A stretch of 64,000 bases of DNA from Chrysomallon squamiferum (GCA_012295275.1 CM022667.1:4204001-4268000), one strand, 5' to 3'; counted from the stretch's first letter, positions 38,859-54,110 are shown. Notes: generated from the sequence alone by a model not told the origin. A program made the numbers and translations.

Positions 38859-39746
38859 AAAACATCCGAATATTTATAATTTTTATTTTGTTATTATTTG
38901 TTTTGTTCTTATTTACTTTTTTTTTTTTTTTTTTTTTTTTGTAATAATTTACATTTACATACTTTTTTAAATAGAAATCATTTATTTATTTATTTATTTG
39001 TTTATTTATTTATTTTATAGTTGTTTTCATTTTTATAAACAATTATGCATCTCGTATGCACAGACAGACACAGACAAGTTTTTACACTGAGAGCTGATCC
39101 TAAACCATCACTTTAGAAAGCTACAGACAAAAAAATATATTAAAAAAGAAATGTTCTCTGAGGTTTCAGTATTTTATGTGACTAACACACTTATAAACAT
39201 TTTGATCAGTCCAATGAGACTACAACAGGATATAATAAAATAGACTCTTCTTTTCAGAAACCTTCTTTTAAACATTTCGTTGATAATATTTTCTACAGAC
39301 TGGGTTTTTATAGAATGTAATATATGTGACTAATCACAGGCTATTTCAGTGAAAACGTCCCGTTCACAGTAATAGTGAAACAGGTGTTATCCGCAATGCT
39401 GTTCTTTCTTTTCACAAATTTTTGTTCAGCTCTGATTATTCTACAGTAAAGATTACTAATGATACAGGCTTTAGCTGTTTTCCCTATTACCTATTCATTG
39501 GATTAATGAGAATCTTTTTAAGCTAAATAACAAAAAAAAACTATCAAATGATAACATGCAGATTCATGTCAGTCATCACAAATGGAGATGAAGTAGAAAC
39601 GGTAATTGAATACAAATAAAATGAAGTCATGTTAGACTCCCTTTCTCATAAAATAAAAAAAGATAAATAAGTAAATTCATTAATTCAAATACAAAAATAT
39701 TCTTCGTTTTATTTTAGTATATTTTACCTTAACGTATTTAAACATA

Positions 39747-39786
<40 letters not shown>

Positions 39787-40444
39787 TCAGACACACACAC
39801 ACACATACAACATTCACACACATACATGCAAACGTGTGCTTTTTGGGTGTTTTTTTTTTAATGTACAGTATATATAATTCAACTCTGTTTTTACCTTTCG
39901 CTTGTACATTTTTCATATAGTTTGCACGTTTATTTAAAAAAGATTTCACCCATACTGAATATATTCAAGTTAGATTTTAACAATTTTAACATCACTACTA
40001 ACTGATTATTTTTTTTTTTTTTTTATTTTTTCTGTGAGCAAAGCTTTGTATGGGTATTAGTTTTTGCATGTTTCCATCATTCATGCGGATGTTGAAATGA
40101 GTGAAATGTTAACAAAATCAGAGATGATCATCAGAGAGCTTTAGATCAGTTGTCACGGAATGACTCAAATGTATTTAATAAATCTCGTTTAATTTTTATA
40201 ATTACAACCTAGTTTAGAATAATATTATACATTTGTAACTATATATATATATATATGTGTGTGTGTATATATATGTATATAGATAGATAGCTAGATAGAT
40301 ATATATATACATATAGAAATAGATTAATTATCTTTTTATATTTATTTTTGTGTTGAGATACTGTTTGCTTTTGCTTTTTTAAATAATAAAAAAATAGTTA
40401 TTCAAATAGTTGTTCAAATATTTATTTAATTAATACCTACTTTA

Positions 40445-40529
<85 letters not shown>

Positions 40530-40778
40530 GTTTTATGTTGTTTGTTTATTTAAATCTTACAAAGAACATTAAGCCAGTTACAGTTAAACGGGTCACAGTT
40601 GTGACAACATGGTGGTCATAATAAATTATCTGTAATAATAATAAAAATGTAAATTGTTAATCTAAAACTGGGAATGAAATAAATAAATAAATAAATAAAT
40701 AACATTCAAAATTTTTTAAAAAAAGGAAAGAAAGAAAAATGAAACAAAACCTTTTTATTAACATCATCAAAATCATCA

Positions 40779-40837
<59 letters not shown>

Positions 40838-40970
40838 GTTGATGTTTTGTTTATTCATTGATTCACATTATTCATTGACTGGCAAAAACATATTTTGTTT
40901 ACGAGTTCTTAACATAATATAAATCTCATTCTGATTTAAAAACATGACTTTGTTACAGTTTAATGGTCTT
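38859..40970. other. Downstream flank of vWA array, no gene
   Basis: Sequence at 39030-39120 still resembles the post-exon introns of the vWA modules (cgtatgcacagacag..., gagagctgatcctaaa). The rest holds poly(T) at 38919-38940, (TA)n at 39750-39781, (CT)n at 40447-40527 and (TTA)n at 40780-40838. It ends at the scaffold gap. Confidence 0.6.
40447..40527. repeat. (CT)n microsatellite
   Basis: About 40 uninterrupted CT units. Confidence 0.97.
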
Positions 40971-41170
40971 NNNNNNNNNNNNNNNNNNNNNNNNNNNNNN
41001 NNNNNNNNNNNNNNNNNNNNNNNNNNNNNNNNNNNNNNNNNNNNNNNNNNNNNNNNNNNNNNNNNNNNNNNNNNNNNNNNNNNNNNNNNNNNNNNNNNNN
41101 NNNNNNNNNNNNNNNNNNNNNNNNNNNNNNNNNNNNNNNNNNNNNNNNNNNNNNNNNNNNNNNNNNNNNN
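40971..41170. other. Assembly gap of exactly 200 N
   Basis: Two hundred consecutive N. A round fixed size points to a scaffolding join rather than a measured gap, so order and orientation across it are provisional. Confidence 0.99.
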
Positions 41171-41290
41171 TACAAACTATAAACAAACACACCCAAGCAT
41201 ACAAGCATCTACAGACTACATAAATACACATCTACAAACACATACACATCTACAAACACATACACATCTACAAACACATACAGAGCTCAC

Positions 41291-42428
41291 CTTTTCTGCT
41301 TGGCGAATCCAACAAAAAAGAATTCCTCTCATACATTTCACAGCAATCTGTCCAAGCTCGTGAGTTTTACCTTGATCATCATCTATATGTCTACAAAATA
41401 AAATTTTATTAAAATATACCTATTTAACCTTGATTATCTATCTATATATGTCTACAAAATAAAATATTATTAAAATAAACCTATTTTTACTTTGATCATC
41501 TATCTATATGTCTACAAAATACAATATTATTAAAATAAACCTATTTTTTATCTTGACCATCGTCTACTGGTCTATAAAATTAAATTTTATTTAAATAAAC
41601 CTAATTTCTACCTTGATCATTATCTATATGTCTATAAAATAAAATATTAAAATAGCATTCATGATTTTCATTTATCTTGTAACAAGTGACTGCTGTAGCA
41701 TTCATGATTTTCGCTTATCTTGTAACAAGTGACTGCTGTAACATTCATAATTTATCACTTCTGTTGTAACAGACATTTCATCTATAGATTTACTATTTGA
41801 TTTCTCATACACCAAGTTCTCGTAACATAATCACCAACTTTTCAGTGATGTTTTTATCAATCACATTCTGGACTTAGGATTACTCAAAATCTACTTTCAC
41901 TACAGTTCAGTTTGTTTGTGGTGAGGTTAATGATGAGATCAAACGTAAAAATACCTGTAAGACTGAGACAAAGCCCATGCAGCTACTGCACAGTAAATGC
42001 TGTCGCGGACGTAAGCAATCTTTGATGGGTTGTTTGGCTTTCCACATGATGGAAACAGACCAAGAGGACAACTCTGATACTGTAGAATCTGACGTTTTAC
42101 TGAATAACAAATAAAAGAGATTAATAAATATAAAATAAATAATAACAATAAATTATGAAGCAGCATTGAATTCGTATTATTTCAATATTTGCCTTTCTCA
42201 GTTCAACTGGATGTTCACTTCACAATAAGCCCTGGTTATTATCATTATGTAGTAAAACAGAAATCGTAACTAATATTATCATTATCTTTTGTAAATCAGC
42301 CTGTATTTTATTCCCAATATCATATGCGTTTCCAGTATAAATGAGTAATAAAGACTTACACACAAAATAAAAGTTGTCTAGTCTTTTGGCAACTTGTTCG
42401 GGGTAGGTCGAATCCTCATCAGTGGATC
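41291..42428 (-). CDS. PHKB: Phosphorylase kinase beta subunit, 5' exons (partial)
   Basis: Three minus-strand exons with matching phases: 42360-42428 ([20 protein letters not shown]), 41955-42099 ([20 protein letters not shown], then [14 protein letters not shown]) and 41291-41390 ([20 protein letters not shown], then [11 protein letters not shown]). These match the N-terminal glycoside-hydrolase-15-like region of the regulatory beta subunit of phosphorylase kinase, the Ca2+-dependent enzyme that activates glycogen phosphorylase. The YQS..GLFP and IDDD.G.THEL elements favour beta over alpha. The exon at 42360 begins with a clear acceptor (ttttacag|GATCC), so a start exon should lie further right. 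The only nearby candidate (43812-43883) is damaged. Later exons would lie left of 41291, where the scaffold gap begins and unrelated genes follow. Confidence 0.85.
41384..41640 (-). repeat. 60-bp tandem repeat, five copies of a PHKB 3' splice site
   Basis: The acceptor and exon start of the exon 41291-41390 (minus strand tttgtag|acatatagatgatgatcaag) is repeated into the upstream intron. Plus-strand CT (AG on the minus strand) falls at 41391, 41452, 41512, 41572 and 41632, so spacing is 61, 60, 60 and 60. Only the copy nearest the exon leads into the coding sequence. Confidence 0.88.
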
Positions 42429-42623
42429 CTGTAAAATCATTTAGTTAGATATCAAAGCTAAATGAATCTGAATTCATAACTAGTATCAAAGATTGTAAAT
42501 TTCTACATCGACGACATTTGTTTTCGATCTCTCTAGAGTTATCTGTCTTGAAAACCTTGACCGTCAAGTCATTAATCATTTGCATTATGACTGTCCAATA
42601 TTTTGTCTTTGTATTTATTTATT

Positions 42624-42629
<6 letters not shown>

Positions 42630-42697
<68 letters not shown>

Positions 42698-42698
42698 C
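42630..42698. repeat. (TTA)n microsatellite
   Basis: Long uninterrupted TTA/ATT run. Similar runs occur at 43062-43096, 43330-43376, 43976-44013 and 44116-44172. Open frames across them are Ile/Leu/Tyr runs without meaning. Confidence 0.95.
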
Positions 42699-42766
42699 AG
42701 CTGTGATTGGAAAATAACCTGTATTTTAATCCTGTTTAATATACAATTATTTTTATTTCTAAAAAA

Positions 42767-42797
<31 letters not shown>

Positions 42798-43064
42798 TAG
42801 AATAGAAAAAAAATAACATTAAAAAGAAATAAGTATACGTATAATACGGAGAGACATACAAAATGACAGGCAACTGAACAGTAACATTACTTAAATTGTG
42901 ATTAGACTTTTGTTTGTTTGTTTATTTATTTATATTCTCAGGCTATGGTATGACATGAAATTGGCAGACAAATGTACGCTATCATTACTTGACCTGTCAT
43001 TAGTCTGTTATTGTTCAAGCTCATTATGATGTGGAAAAGCAAAACGATTGTATTATATTTAAAA

Positions 43065-43097
<33 letters not shown>

Positions 43098-43328
43098 TGT
43101 CTTCTTCTCTTTTTTTTTTTTTTACTGGCGCAGATATCTGAAACAATGTCAAAAACCAACAAACTGCCCAAATCTGGTTTATGGTTTGGAAGAGCGAAGT
43201 TAAGATTGTATGAAAGACAAGTCTGTATAGGGTTTTTTGGCAATTACTCTTTCAATGTGAATTCGATGTTTTGCAGTTTTTTTGTCAGTTCTGCATCTCC
43301 TGGGGACATCAGTGAAGAAAAATAGTGA

Positions 43329-43376
<48 letters not shown>

Positions 43377-43811
43377 TTATTTGTTATAAGTATGCTAACA
43401 ATTTATCAGTGCTCTTAGTGATATTTACGTTTTAATACACTGATTAATTAACATATGATTGATTTACAAATAATTTATACCAAACCTCCACAAATAATTC
43501 GTTTATGCGGTTAAAGAAATTATTCTTTTGTATAATTCATATATTGTTAGAATGTTTGATCAAATTTTAATGAACACAATAAATTATGAAGCGGCATTGA
43601 ATTCGTATTATTTGCCTTTCTAATTTCAACTGAATGTTTACATCACAATAGTCACTGGGTATTATCACTAAAACAGAAGTCGTAACTAATATTGTCATTA
43701 TCTTTTGTAATTTAGTGCAGCTGAAATTATCGGGGTAACTTTAGCATATATTTTAGGCTGTATTTTATTCCCAATATGCGTTTCCAGTATAAATGAGTAA
43801 TAAAGACTTAC

Positions 43812-43883
43812 ACACAAAATAAAAGTCGTCAAGTCTTTTCCCAGTCGGTTCACGATCCTGAACGATAAGCCAGGGTTACTCAT
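43812..43883 (-). pseudogene. PHKB: Damaged duplicate of PHKB first coding exon
   Basis: The minus strand starts ATGAGTAAC (MSNPGLSFRIVNRLG) and ends at the same donor as the intact-looking exon at 63667-63796, but 58 internal bases are missing, so the frame is shifted before the donor. Flanks on both sides (43560-43960) are homologous to 42130-42600 and 63450-63960, showing three copies of this PHKB 5' segment. Confidence 0.7.
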
Positions 43884-43973
43884 GGTTAATCTCTAGAGTT
43901 ATCTATCTTGAAAACCTTGACCTTCCAGTCTTTAATAATATTCAAGTCAATTATATATATATATATATATATA

Positions 43974-44012
<39 letters not shown>

Positions 44013-44117
44013 CTGTGATTGGAAAATAAACTATATTTTAACCTTATAACAAAAACAAAAAAATAAAAAATAATAATAATAAATAATAAATAAAAATACA
44101 AAATACAATTATTATTA

Positions 44118-44152
<35 letters not shown>

Positions 44153-44700
44153 ATTATTATTATTATTATTATACAGTGTAGAAATATTATTGTTAATTCA
44201 TTAGAAAGCGTCCATATAAATTATATTATATCGTTTATATACCATTTATAAAACAAACCACAAATAGCAAAGCAATAGTCAAAGATCGTGGAGGGTCTCT
44301 TATCAGAAATTCCAAAATACTAAAAGCTCCTAAATCCATGCACAGATATTATTCTATGCATACAATTATGTATATATATATAAAAATTTATTAAAACCTT
44401 CTTAAAAGAAATTCGTATTTAGACTTTTTCGGGTTATTCCTCATACAGAAAAATCAATACCGAGAACCATATGAACAGAGCTGCACCTCGAAAGACATAC
44501 ATGAATGAATGAATGAAATAGCCAATCAAAAATTACAGGCAAGCATTAAGACTACTGTGATTGGCTTAAAAAAGCGCAATCCGATGACAAAAAACACAGC
44601 CAATTAAAACTTACAGGAAGTATTACGACTACTGTGATTGGTTAAAACATAATTGGCAAAGCGTTATATCTGATCTGATTCACTGGTTGAATACAAAGAT
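43884..44700. other. No gene; AT-rich with microsatellites
   Basis: Contains (AT)n and (ATT)n at 43955-44013 and (ATT)n at 44116-44172. The stretch 44560-44700 carries the gattggtt sequence that precedes the TNF promoters. Confidence 0.5.
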
Positions 44701-44706
44701 ATCGTG

Positions 44707-44712
44707 TATAAA
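44707..44712 (+). promoter_or_regulatory. TATA box of a truncated TNF copy
   Basis: TATAAACATTTCATTAGTGA lies about 110 bases before the ATG at 44818. The same block recurs at 45056 and 56491 before other TNF copies. Upstream is a shared tgtgattggtt element, a reverse CCAAT. Confidence 0.6.
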
Positions 44713-44817
44713 CATTTCATTAGTGAGACACCGTCTTAAAACGAAACCACATACGAACAGTCATGGAAGGCTGTTTGTATCTAGGCGATATACGAGTTTT
44801 CTGTGATCAAAAAAGAA

Positions 44818-45000
44818 ATGGATCCTAACATGGAAAGTTTGTTACCAAACAAAGAAGGGGAACAGAACAGAGTAGTTCAGGTAGCAGCAGTTCAGGTAGC
44901 AACAGTTCAGGTGGCAGTGATGACAGTAACACACCACTCATCAAAGCAAATAGAAAGGAAAATTTAGAAGGTTTTGTCAATCCTGTCACAAAAAATAGTA
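44818..45000 (+). pseudogene. Truncated TNF-ligand 5' exon (copy 1)
   Basis: ATG GAT CCT AAC... matches the cytoplasmic start of the TNF ligands (ESLLPNKEGEQ), then shifts frame. In a second frame the text SSGSSSSGSNSSGGSDDSNT continues with TPLIKANRKENLEGFVNPVT. It breaks off at about 45000 where a new copy of the promoter block begins, so the membrane segment and TNF domain are absent. An expanded Ser/Gly stretch sets it apart from the other copies. Confidence 0.75.
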
Positions 45001-45055
45001 ATTGGCGAAGCTTCATATCTGATCTGAATCACGTGTTTGATACGACGATATCGTG

Positions 45056-45061
45056 TATAAA
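45056..45061 (+). promoter_or_regulatory. TATA box of TNF copy 2
   Basis: The same TATAAACATTTCATTAGTGA block, about 110 bases before the ATG at 45165. An in-frame upstream ATG at 45110 could also be used. Confidence 0.6.
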
Positions 45062-45164
45062 CATTTCATTAGTGAGACACCGTCTTAAAACAAACATCAA
45101 ACGAACAGTCATGGAAGGCAGTTTGTATCTAGGCGATATACAAGTTTTCTGTGAGAATAAAGAA

Positions 45165-45594
45165 ATGGAGCGTAACAAAATAAGTTTGTTACAAAACAGA
45201 AAATGGAAACAGAGTGACACAGTTCACGGTGGTTCAGGTGGCAGTAACACGGGCACTGACGAGCCGCTCATCAAACCAAACAGAAAGGAAAATTTAGAAT
45301 GTTTTGTAAATCCTGTCAGAAAATGTACGCCAAGAAAAAAATGTGTTTGAAAAATGTGAGAAAGAAAAAGAAACAGAAAAAGAGAAAAATAAATTCTGGA
45401 TAAAGGTCATTCTGCTTTTTGCTGTCATCGACATTTTACTGATCATAGCTACAGGTCTGCTTTTCACCCCAAAACGTGTGGAGTCACAACGTCGAACCGT
45501 TGTGCAATGGGACGACGACGTCTGCATTCCGTGCAAAGATGTTTATTTCACCGACGATGACAAAATTGACAACATCTACGACATCGTAGCAAAG
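45165..45594 (+). pseudogene. TNF-ligand first exon without TNF domain (copy 2)
   Basis: Encodes a cytoplasmic tail (SGGSNTGTDEPLIKPNRKE), a single membrane span (VILLFAVIDILLIIATGLLF) and the stalk VVQWDDDVCIPCKDVYF, ending at a donor at 45594. A seven-A run at 45335-45341, one longer than needed, gives TGA at 45348-45350 and splits the frame. Compared with the 47-kb and 56-kb genes, 60 bases (20 codons, including the CC pair of the stalk) are missing near the end of the exon, with cgac repeated at the break. No exons 2-4 were found before the next gene starts. It is probably a non-functional or error-containing partial copy. Confidence 0.75.
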
Positions 45595-47081
45595 GTTTTT
45601 ATTATTATTATTGTTGTTGTTGTTAAAACAAGATAGTTTATTTATAATAACAAGTGAAATAAGACACCATTTTCAAATATTAGTATTTAGGCGCAATGGT
45701 AACAATCTCAGACGTTTTACGTCATGTATGAAAAATTATTTTTATTTTATTTTGTTATTTATTTATTTATTCATTTATTATTTTTTTTTTTTATGAAAAT
45801 TATTTATCAAATTAGATTTAATTCCACATACAAAATAAACAAAAACTCATTTAATTTGTATGTGTTTTTAATTACGGAAATTACATTAGTCGTTATGATG
45901 TTTCTAGAACGAACTATTTCTCAAGTTTTGATATCTGCGTTCTAAAAATACATAGAGCATTTCCCATATTTTAATTATTATTCCGTATAATTGTAGAAGA
46001 ACATATGTGTCATTCTAAGTCATTGTTATATTTTAGCCATTGGAAATTTCAACTACATGGAGTTTCTTGTAACAATTTTAACTGTTTAGACAGTGTTATT
46101 TCTGAAAGATATTTATCAGTTTAGACTGTTATTTCTCAGTGTGACATATTTAACTGTTTAGATATTATTTGATATAAATAAATAAAGTATTGTTGTCTCT
46201 GACATTTGCATGTTTTATTTTGACCAGTGAAACTTTCAACTACATGGAGTTGTTTGTAACAGCGCAGACATCAGTGTTTAGAGACGAAAACAAAAAAGTT
46301 GATTTGACGACGTGAGAATCAGAACATTAAATCTTTAAAACACAACTTATTTATTTACTTACTTACACACACGCGCGCACACAACACACACACACAATGG
46401 TCTACACAAATGAATGTAAATGTAATTTGAAGATATGAAAAGAATCACACACACACTCACACACACACACACACACACACACGTAAAACTCATATTATTT
46501 ATAATGATATAGATACATATAGACAGACAGATAGATAATTATGGTCTTCGTTGTTTTCTTTTCTTGATACGTACGTTATTTACATTTCCACAGACGGGCA
46601 ATAGAAAAAGAGAGTCTGAGAGCGTCTGTTGCTAGGAGAATGTCTGTTGCTAGGAGAACGTCTGTTGCTGGGAGAACGTCTGTTGCTGGGAGAACGTCTG
46701 TTGCTGGGAAAACGTCTGTTGCTAGGAGAACTTGCACCAGAATTAACTAATAACAACAAAGAGTTTATTGTTTTCACTCATTTTCTAAAAACAGCATTTT
46801 AAATTTAAATCCAGCAGACACACGCATACAATATTAATTCTCACACTTATAAATTTAGACACTGTTATTTGTTATTATTTAACTCACAGTACTATATTTT
46901 TAACTGTTTAGACTGTTTTGTTATTTATATTTAATTGTTTAGACCACTGGGTTTTGAGCTAAAGAATCGCTATGACCTACACCAGAAACTGAAAGCTTAT
47001 TTTTAGAAACAATAAAATCAATAAAAAAAATCAGACGGCTTCTCTGAAACCTTAATTATTATTGATTTTAGAGAAATGCAG

Positions 47082-47113
<32 letters not shown>

Positions 47114-47333
47114 TGTATTTATTTATTTATTTATTTATTTATTTTTCATCAAATATAATTTCCACACTGATGGGTCCTCTATTTTGCGATTCACCGCGTC
47201 TGCAATATGTTACAATTATTATCTTTACAGGTAATTCCCCGATTTCCAGGGAAAGAAAATTGATTCGACATTCATCAGTTATTCACCAGTTTGTGTATCA
47301 AAGTAAGAACTGAGATAAAACAAAAGAAAAGAA
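45595..47333. other. No complete gene; minisatellite relics
   Basis: Holds diverged 39-bp units at 46080-46170 (as in the array at 51345), a 3'-UTR-like stretch with AATAAA near 46180, (CA)n at 46370-46400 and 46445-46482, the 18-bp repeat at 46610-46733, and (TTTA)n at 47085-47145. The 5' side of the 47-kb TNF gene (47160-47333) lacks the TATA block of the other copies. Confidence 0.55.
46594..46752 (+). repeat. 18-bp minisatellite, about seven copies, open on plus strand
   Basis: Unit GTCTGTTGCTGGGAGAAC. It follows an acceptor-like tttccacag (46593) and, in one frame, encodes SVARRT/SVAGRT repeats ending at TAA. On the minus strand it encodes SNRRSP repeats. There is no firm evidence of translation, and the phase does not fit the preceding TNF exon without an early stop. 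Confidence 0.6.
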
Positions 47334-51290
<3,957 letters not shown>

Positions 51291-51344
51291 GAAGACGGAC
51301 AAAATATACTGGATTGGAAACTAGCCTCCTCGTTCACTGGGCAG
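51291..51344 (+). pseudogene. 5' stub of a TNF exon 4
   Basis: Encodes EDGQNILDWKLASSFTGQ, matching the first strand of the TNF domain (EGQNILHWKQASSFIGK in copy 3). It then breaks directly into the 39-bp minisatellite. The start has no AG acceptor (tatgaagac). It pairs with the 3' piece at 53719-53823. Confidence 0.8.
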
Positions 51345-52062
51345 ACTGTTATTTCTCAGTGTGACATATTTAACTGTTTAGACAGTGTTATTTCTCAGTG
51401 TGACATATTTAACTGTTTAGACAGTGTTATGTCTCAGTGTGACATATTTAACTGTTTAGACACTGATTATCATTATTACTGTGTTATTTCAAAGTGTGAC
51501 ATTTTAACTGTTTAGACAGTGTTATGTCTCAGTGTGACATATTTAACTGTTTAGACAGTGTTATTTCTCAGTGTGACATATTTAACTGTTTAGACAGTGT
51601 TATGTCTCAGTGTGACATATTTAACTGTTTAGACAGTGTTATTTCTCAGTGTGACATATTTAACTGTTTAGACAGTGTTATTTCTCAGTGTGACATATTT
51701 AACTGTTTAGACAGTGTTATGTCTCAGTGTGACATATTTAACTGTTTAGACAGTGTTATTTCTCAGTGTGACATATTTAACTGTTTAGACAGTGTTATTT
51801 CTCAGTTTGAAATATTTAACTGTTTAGACAGTGTTATGTCTCAGTGTGACATATTTAACTGTTTAGACAGTGTTATTTCTCAGTGTGACATATTTAACTG
51901 TTGAGACAGTTTTATGTCTCAGTGTGACATATTTAACTGTTGAGACAGTGTTATTTCTCAGTGTGACATATTTAACTGTTTAGACAGTGTTATTTCTCAG
52001 TGTGACATATTTAACTGTTTAGACAGTGTTATTTCTCAGTGTGACATATTTAACTGTTTTAG
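51345..52062 (+). repeat. 39-bp minisatellite, array 1 (about 18 copies)
   Basis: Unit ACAGTGTTATTTCTCAGTGT plus GACATATTTAACTGTTTAG. Because 39 is divisible by three, one frame stays open and reads VISQCDIFNCLDS per unit. Variants with ATGTCTCAG (VMSQ) recur roughly every second or third unit, which suggests a higher-order period of 78-117 bases. Confidence 0.95.
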
Positions 52063-52887
52063 ATATTATTTAGAAGATTTAAAAAATAAATTATTTTACG
52101 AAGATAAAATGTGCTCGCGCTATAGAAATTTTGCTTGCAATGTAATTTATTTTGGTGTTTTGTAATGCAGTTTTATTTTTGAAGTGGAAGTGACTATGAT
52201 GATAGTCACATCAGTGAGATTTCCTTTTTTCTACGCAGATTCTAACAGTTCATCAGCAGATGAAGACAGTGATTCAATATCTCGTTCTAACCGTGCTCGC
52301 TTTGTTTCTGATTCAGTAATCTGCTCAGTTTGCTTTTTCTAGAAGTCTCACTTTCAGGATTTCGGTTTTCTTTTGCTCAAGGCACTGTGTGCATCTCATC
52401 CTGCGACTCTGTGCAGCTGATCTAATCACCTTGGTTACGTGCACATTTGATATCACTCCACATGCTTGAATGTAATCATACCCGACTCTTTGGGCAGAAA
52501 TACTGATTTCACTCATGTTGCTTTACTGATGGAAATACCCTCGTTTTGTTGATACCTGTCCATGCGACAATCTGAATAACATCCTAATGTCTGCCCAGAG
52601 CCATTGTCCTTTTCCATGTACTCTCAAGATGACAGCTTTTCATATCAAATTCCTTGACTTTATGTTTATCACCTGTAACAGTGTGTCGTACTCCTTGAAT
52701 CTGCTGCTTGATACGTTTGCAAAGACGTGATCATCCAGTACCACATTTACGACCCTCTCCCCCCCAAAAAGCCCAAAACATCCATGCAATTTTGTATTGA
52801 TTGATTAAAAAGTCTAATTTAAGGTGAATTTTCTTTAATTTGGGTTGCAATTTTGCGTATTAAGGGCTGTATGTTTAACATGCCTGG
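52063..52887. other. Unrecognised unique sequence between minisatellite arrays
   Basis: Less repetitive than its surroundings. The minus strand from about 52760 to 52325 shows broken coding-like text (KRIKQQIQGVRHTVTGDKHK; SAQRVGYDYIQACGVISNVH), and the plus strand at 52245-52320 reads SSADEDSDSISRSNRARF. Stops interrupt it. It may be a relic of a mobile element or gene fragment. I cannot assign a family. Confidence 0.35.
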
Positions 52888-53352
52888 TTTAGATAGTGTT
52901 ATTTCTCAGTGTGACATATTTAACTGTTTTGATAGTGTTATTTCTCAATGTGACATATTTAACTGTTTAGATAGTGTTATTTCTCAGTGTGACATATTTA
53001 ACTGTTTAGATAGTGCTATTTCTCAGTGTGACATATTTAACTGTTTTGATAGTGTTATTTCTCAGTGTGACATATTTAACTGTTTAGATAGTGTTATTTC
53101 TCAATGTGACATATTTAACTGTTTAGATAGTGTTATTTCTCAAGGTGAGGTATTTAACTGTTTAGATAGTGTTATTTCTCAATGTGACATATTTAACTGT
53201 TTAGACAGTGTTTTTCCTCACTGTGACATATTTAACAGTTTAGATAGTGTTATTTCTCACTGTGACATATTTAACAGTTTAGATAGTGTTATTTCTCAGT
53301 GTGACATATTTAACAGTTTAGATAGTGCTATTTCTCAGTGTGACATATTCAA
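52888..53352 (+). repeat. 39-bp minisatellite, array 2 (about 12 copies)
   Basis: The same unit as array 1, with its own variants (GATAGTG in place of ACAGTG; AACAGTTTAG in the last units). The frame is again open (VISQCDIFNCLDS). Confidence 0.95.
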
Positions 53353-53580
53353 CTACTAGTGCTGCTGTTATTACTACTACCACTACTAATATTACTTCTA
53401 CCAGTGTCACTACTACTACAGGTACTATTACTATTACTTATACTATTACTACTACTGTTAATACTATTAATTCTAATGCTACAATTTTTACTACAAGTAT
53501 TTCAACTACTACAAATACTAGTAGTAATACTACTACTGCTTTGCTACTAAGCCACTATTACTACTGTTATTAGTGATGTT
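53353..53580. repeat. Degenerate (ACT)n repeat
   Basis: ACT/ATT triplet-rich stretch giving Thr- or Leu-rich spurious frames. Confidence 0.85.
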
Positions 53581-53718
53581 AATTCCAAAACAATGGGAGT
53601 TTACAGTGTACTAAATTACGTTTGTATTTCTGTAGGTACATTTTATTTGTATCTGTATATAAATGTATGTACGCTCTTACATATTAACCAAAAGAAGTTT
53701 ATTTTTTCTGTAATTGTG

Positions 53719-53823
53719 ATTGAACTGAAAGCAGACGAGAGTATTGAACTGCGCGTGCACAGCATTAAAAATCGTGAAAAGGACAACAACAAACACAACT
53801 TCGGAATTTATTGCTTTCAGTAA
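53719..53823 (+). pseudogene. 3' stub of a TNF exon 4
   Basis: Encodes ELKADESIELRVHSIKN and the terminal HNFGIYCFQ followed by TAA at 53821-53823, matching the end of the TNF domain. The middle of the domain is absent. Together with 51291-51344 it looks like one TNF exon split by about 2.4 kb of minisatellite and other DNA. Confidence 0.82.
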
Positions 53824-53935
53824 TTTTCTGTAATTAACAAGTGGAGATGTCGGTATTTACTAAAATAAAAGGATTAAACACGCAAACACAAACTTAAAAA
53901 GTGAGGTTTAGCATATCCATATATACCTTTATATA

Positions 53936-54110
53936 AATTATGTACCTATTTACTTACTTTTTAAACAGTGTGTCATGTTTAATTGTTTTTATAAATTATG
54001 TACCTATTTACTTACTTTTTAAACAGTAGTCATGTTTAACTGTTTTCATAAATTATGTACCTATTTACTTACTTTTTAAACAGTGTGTCATGTTTAACGG
54101 TTTTTATAAA
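53936..54110. repeat. ~57-bp tandem repeat, three copies
   Basis: Core aaattatgtacctatttact followed by tactttttaaacagt, starting near 53936, 53992 and 54049. Confidence 0.8.

Noticed and set aside
51524-53359. The 39-bp minisatellite as a secreted Cys-rich repeat protein
   Set aside because: The frame is open only because 39 is divisible by three. There is no start context, signal peptide or splice link, and broken TNF exon ends flank it.
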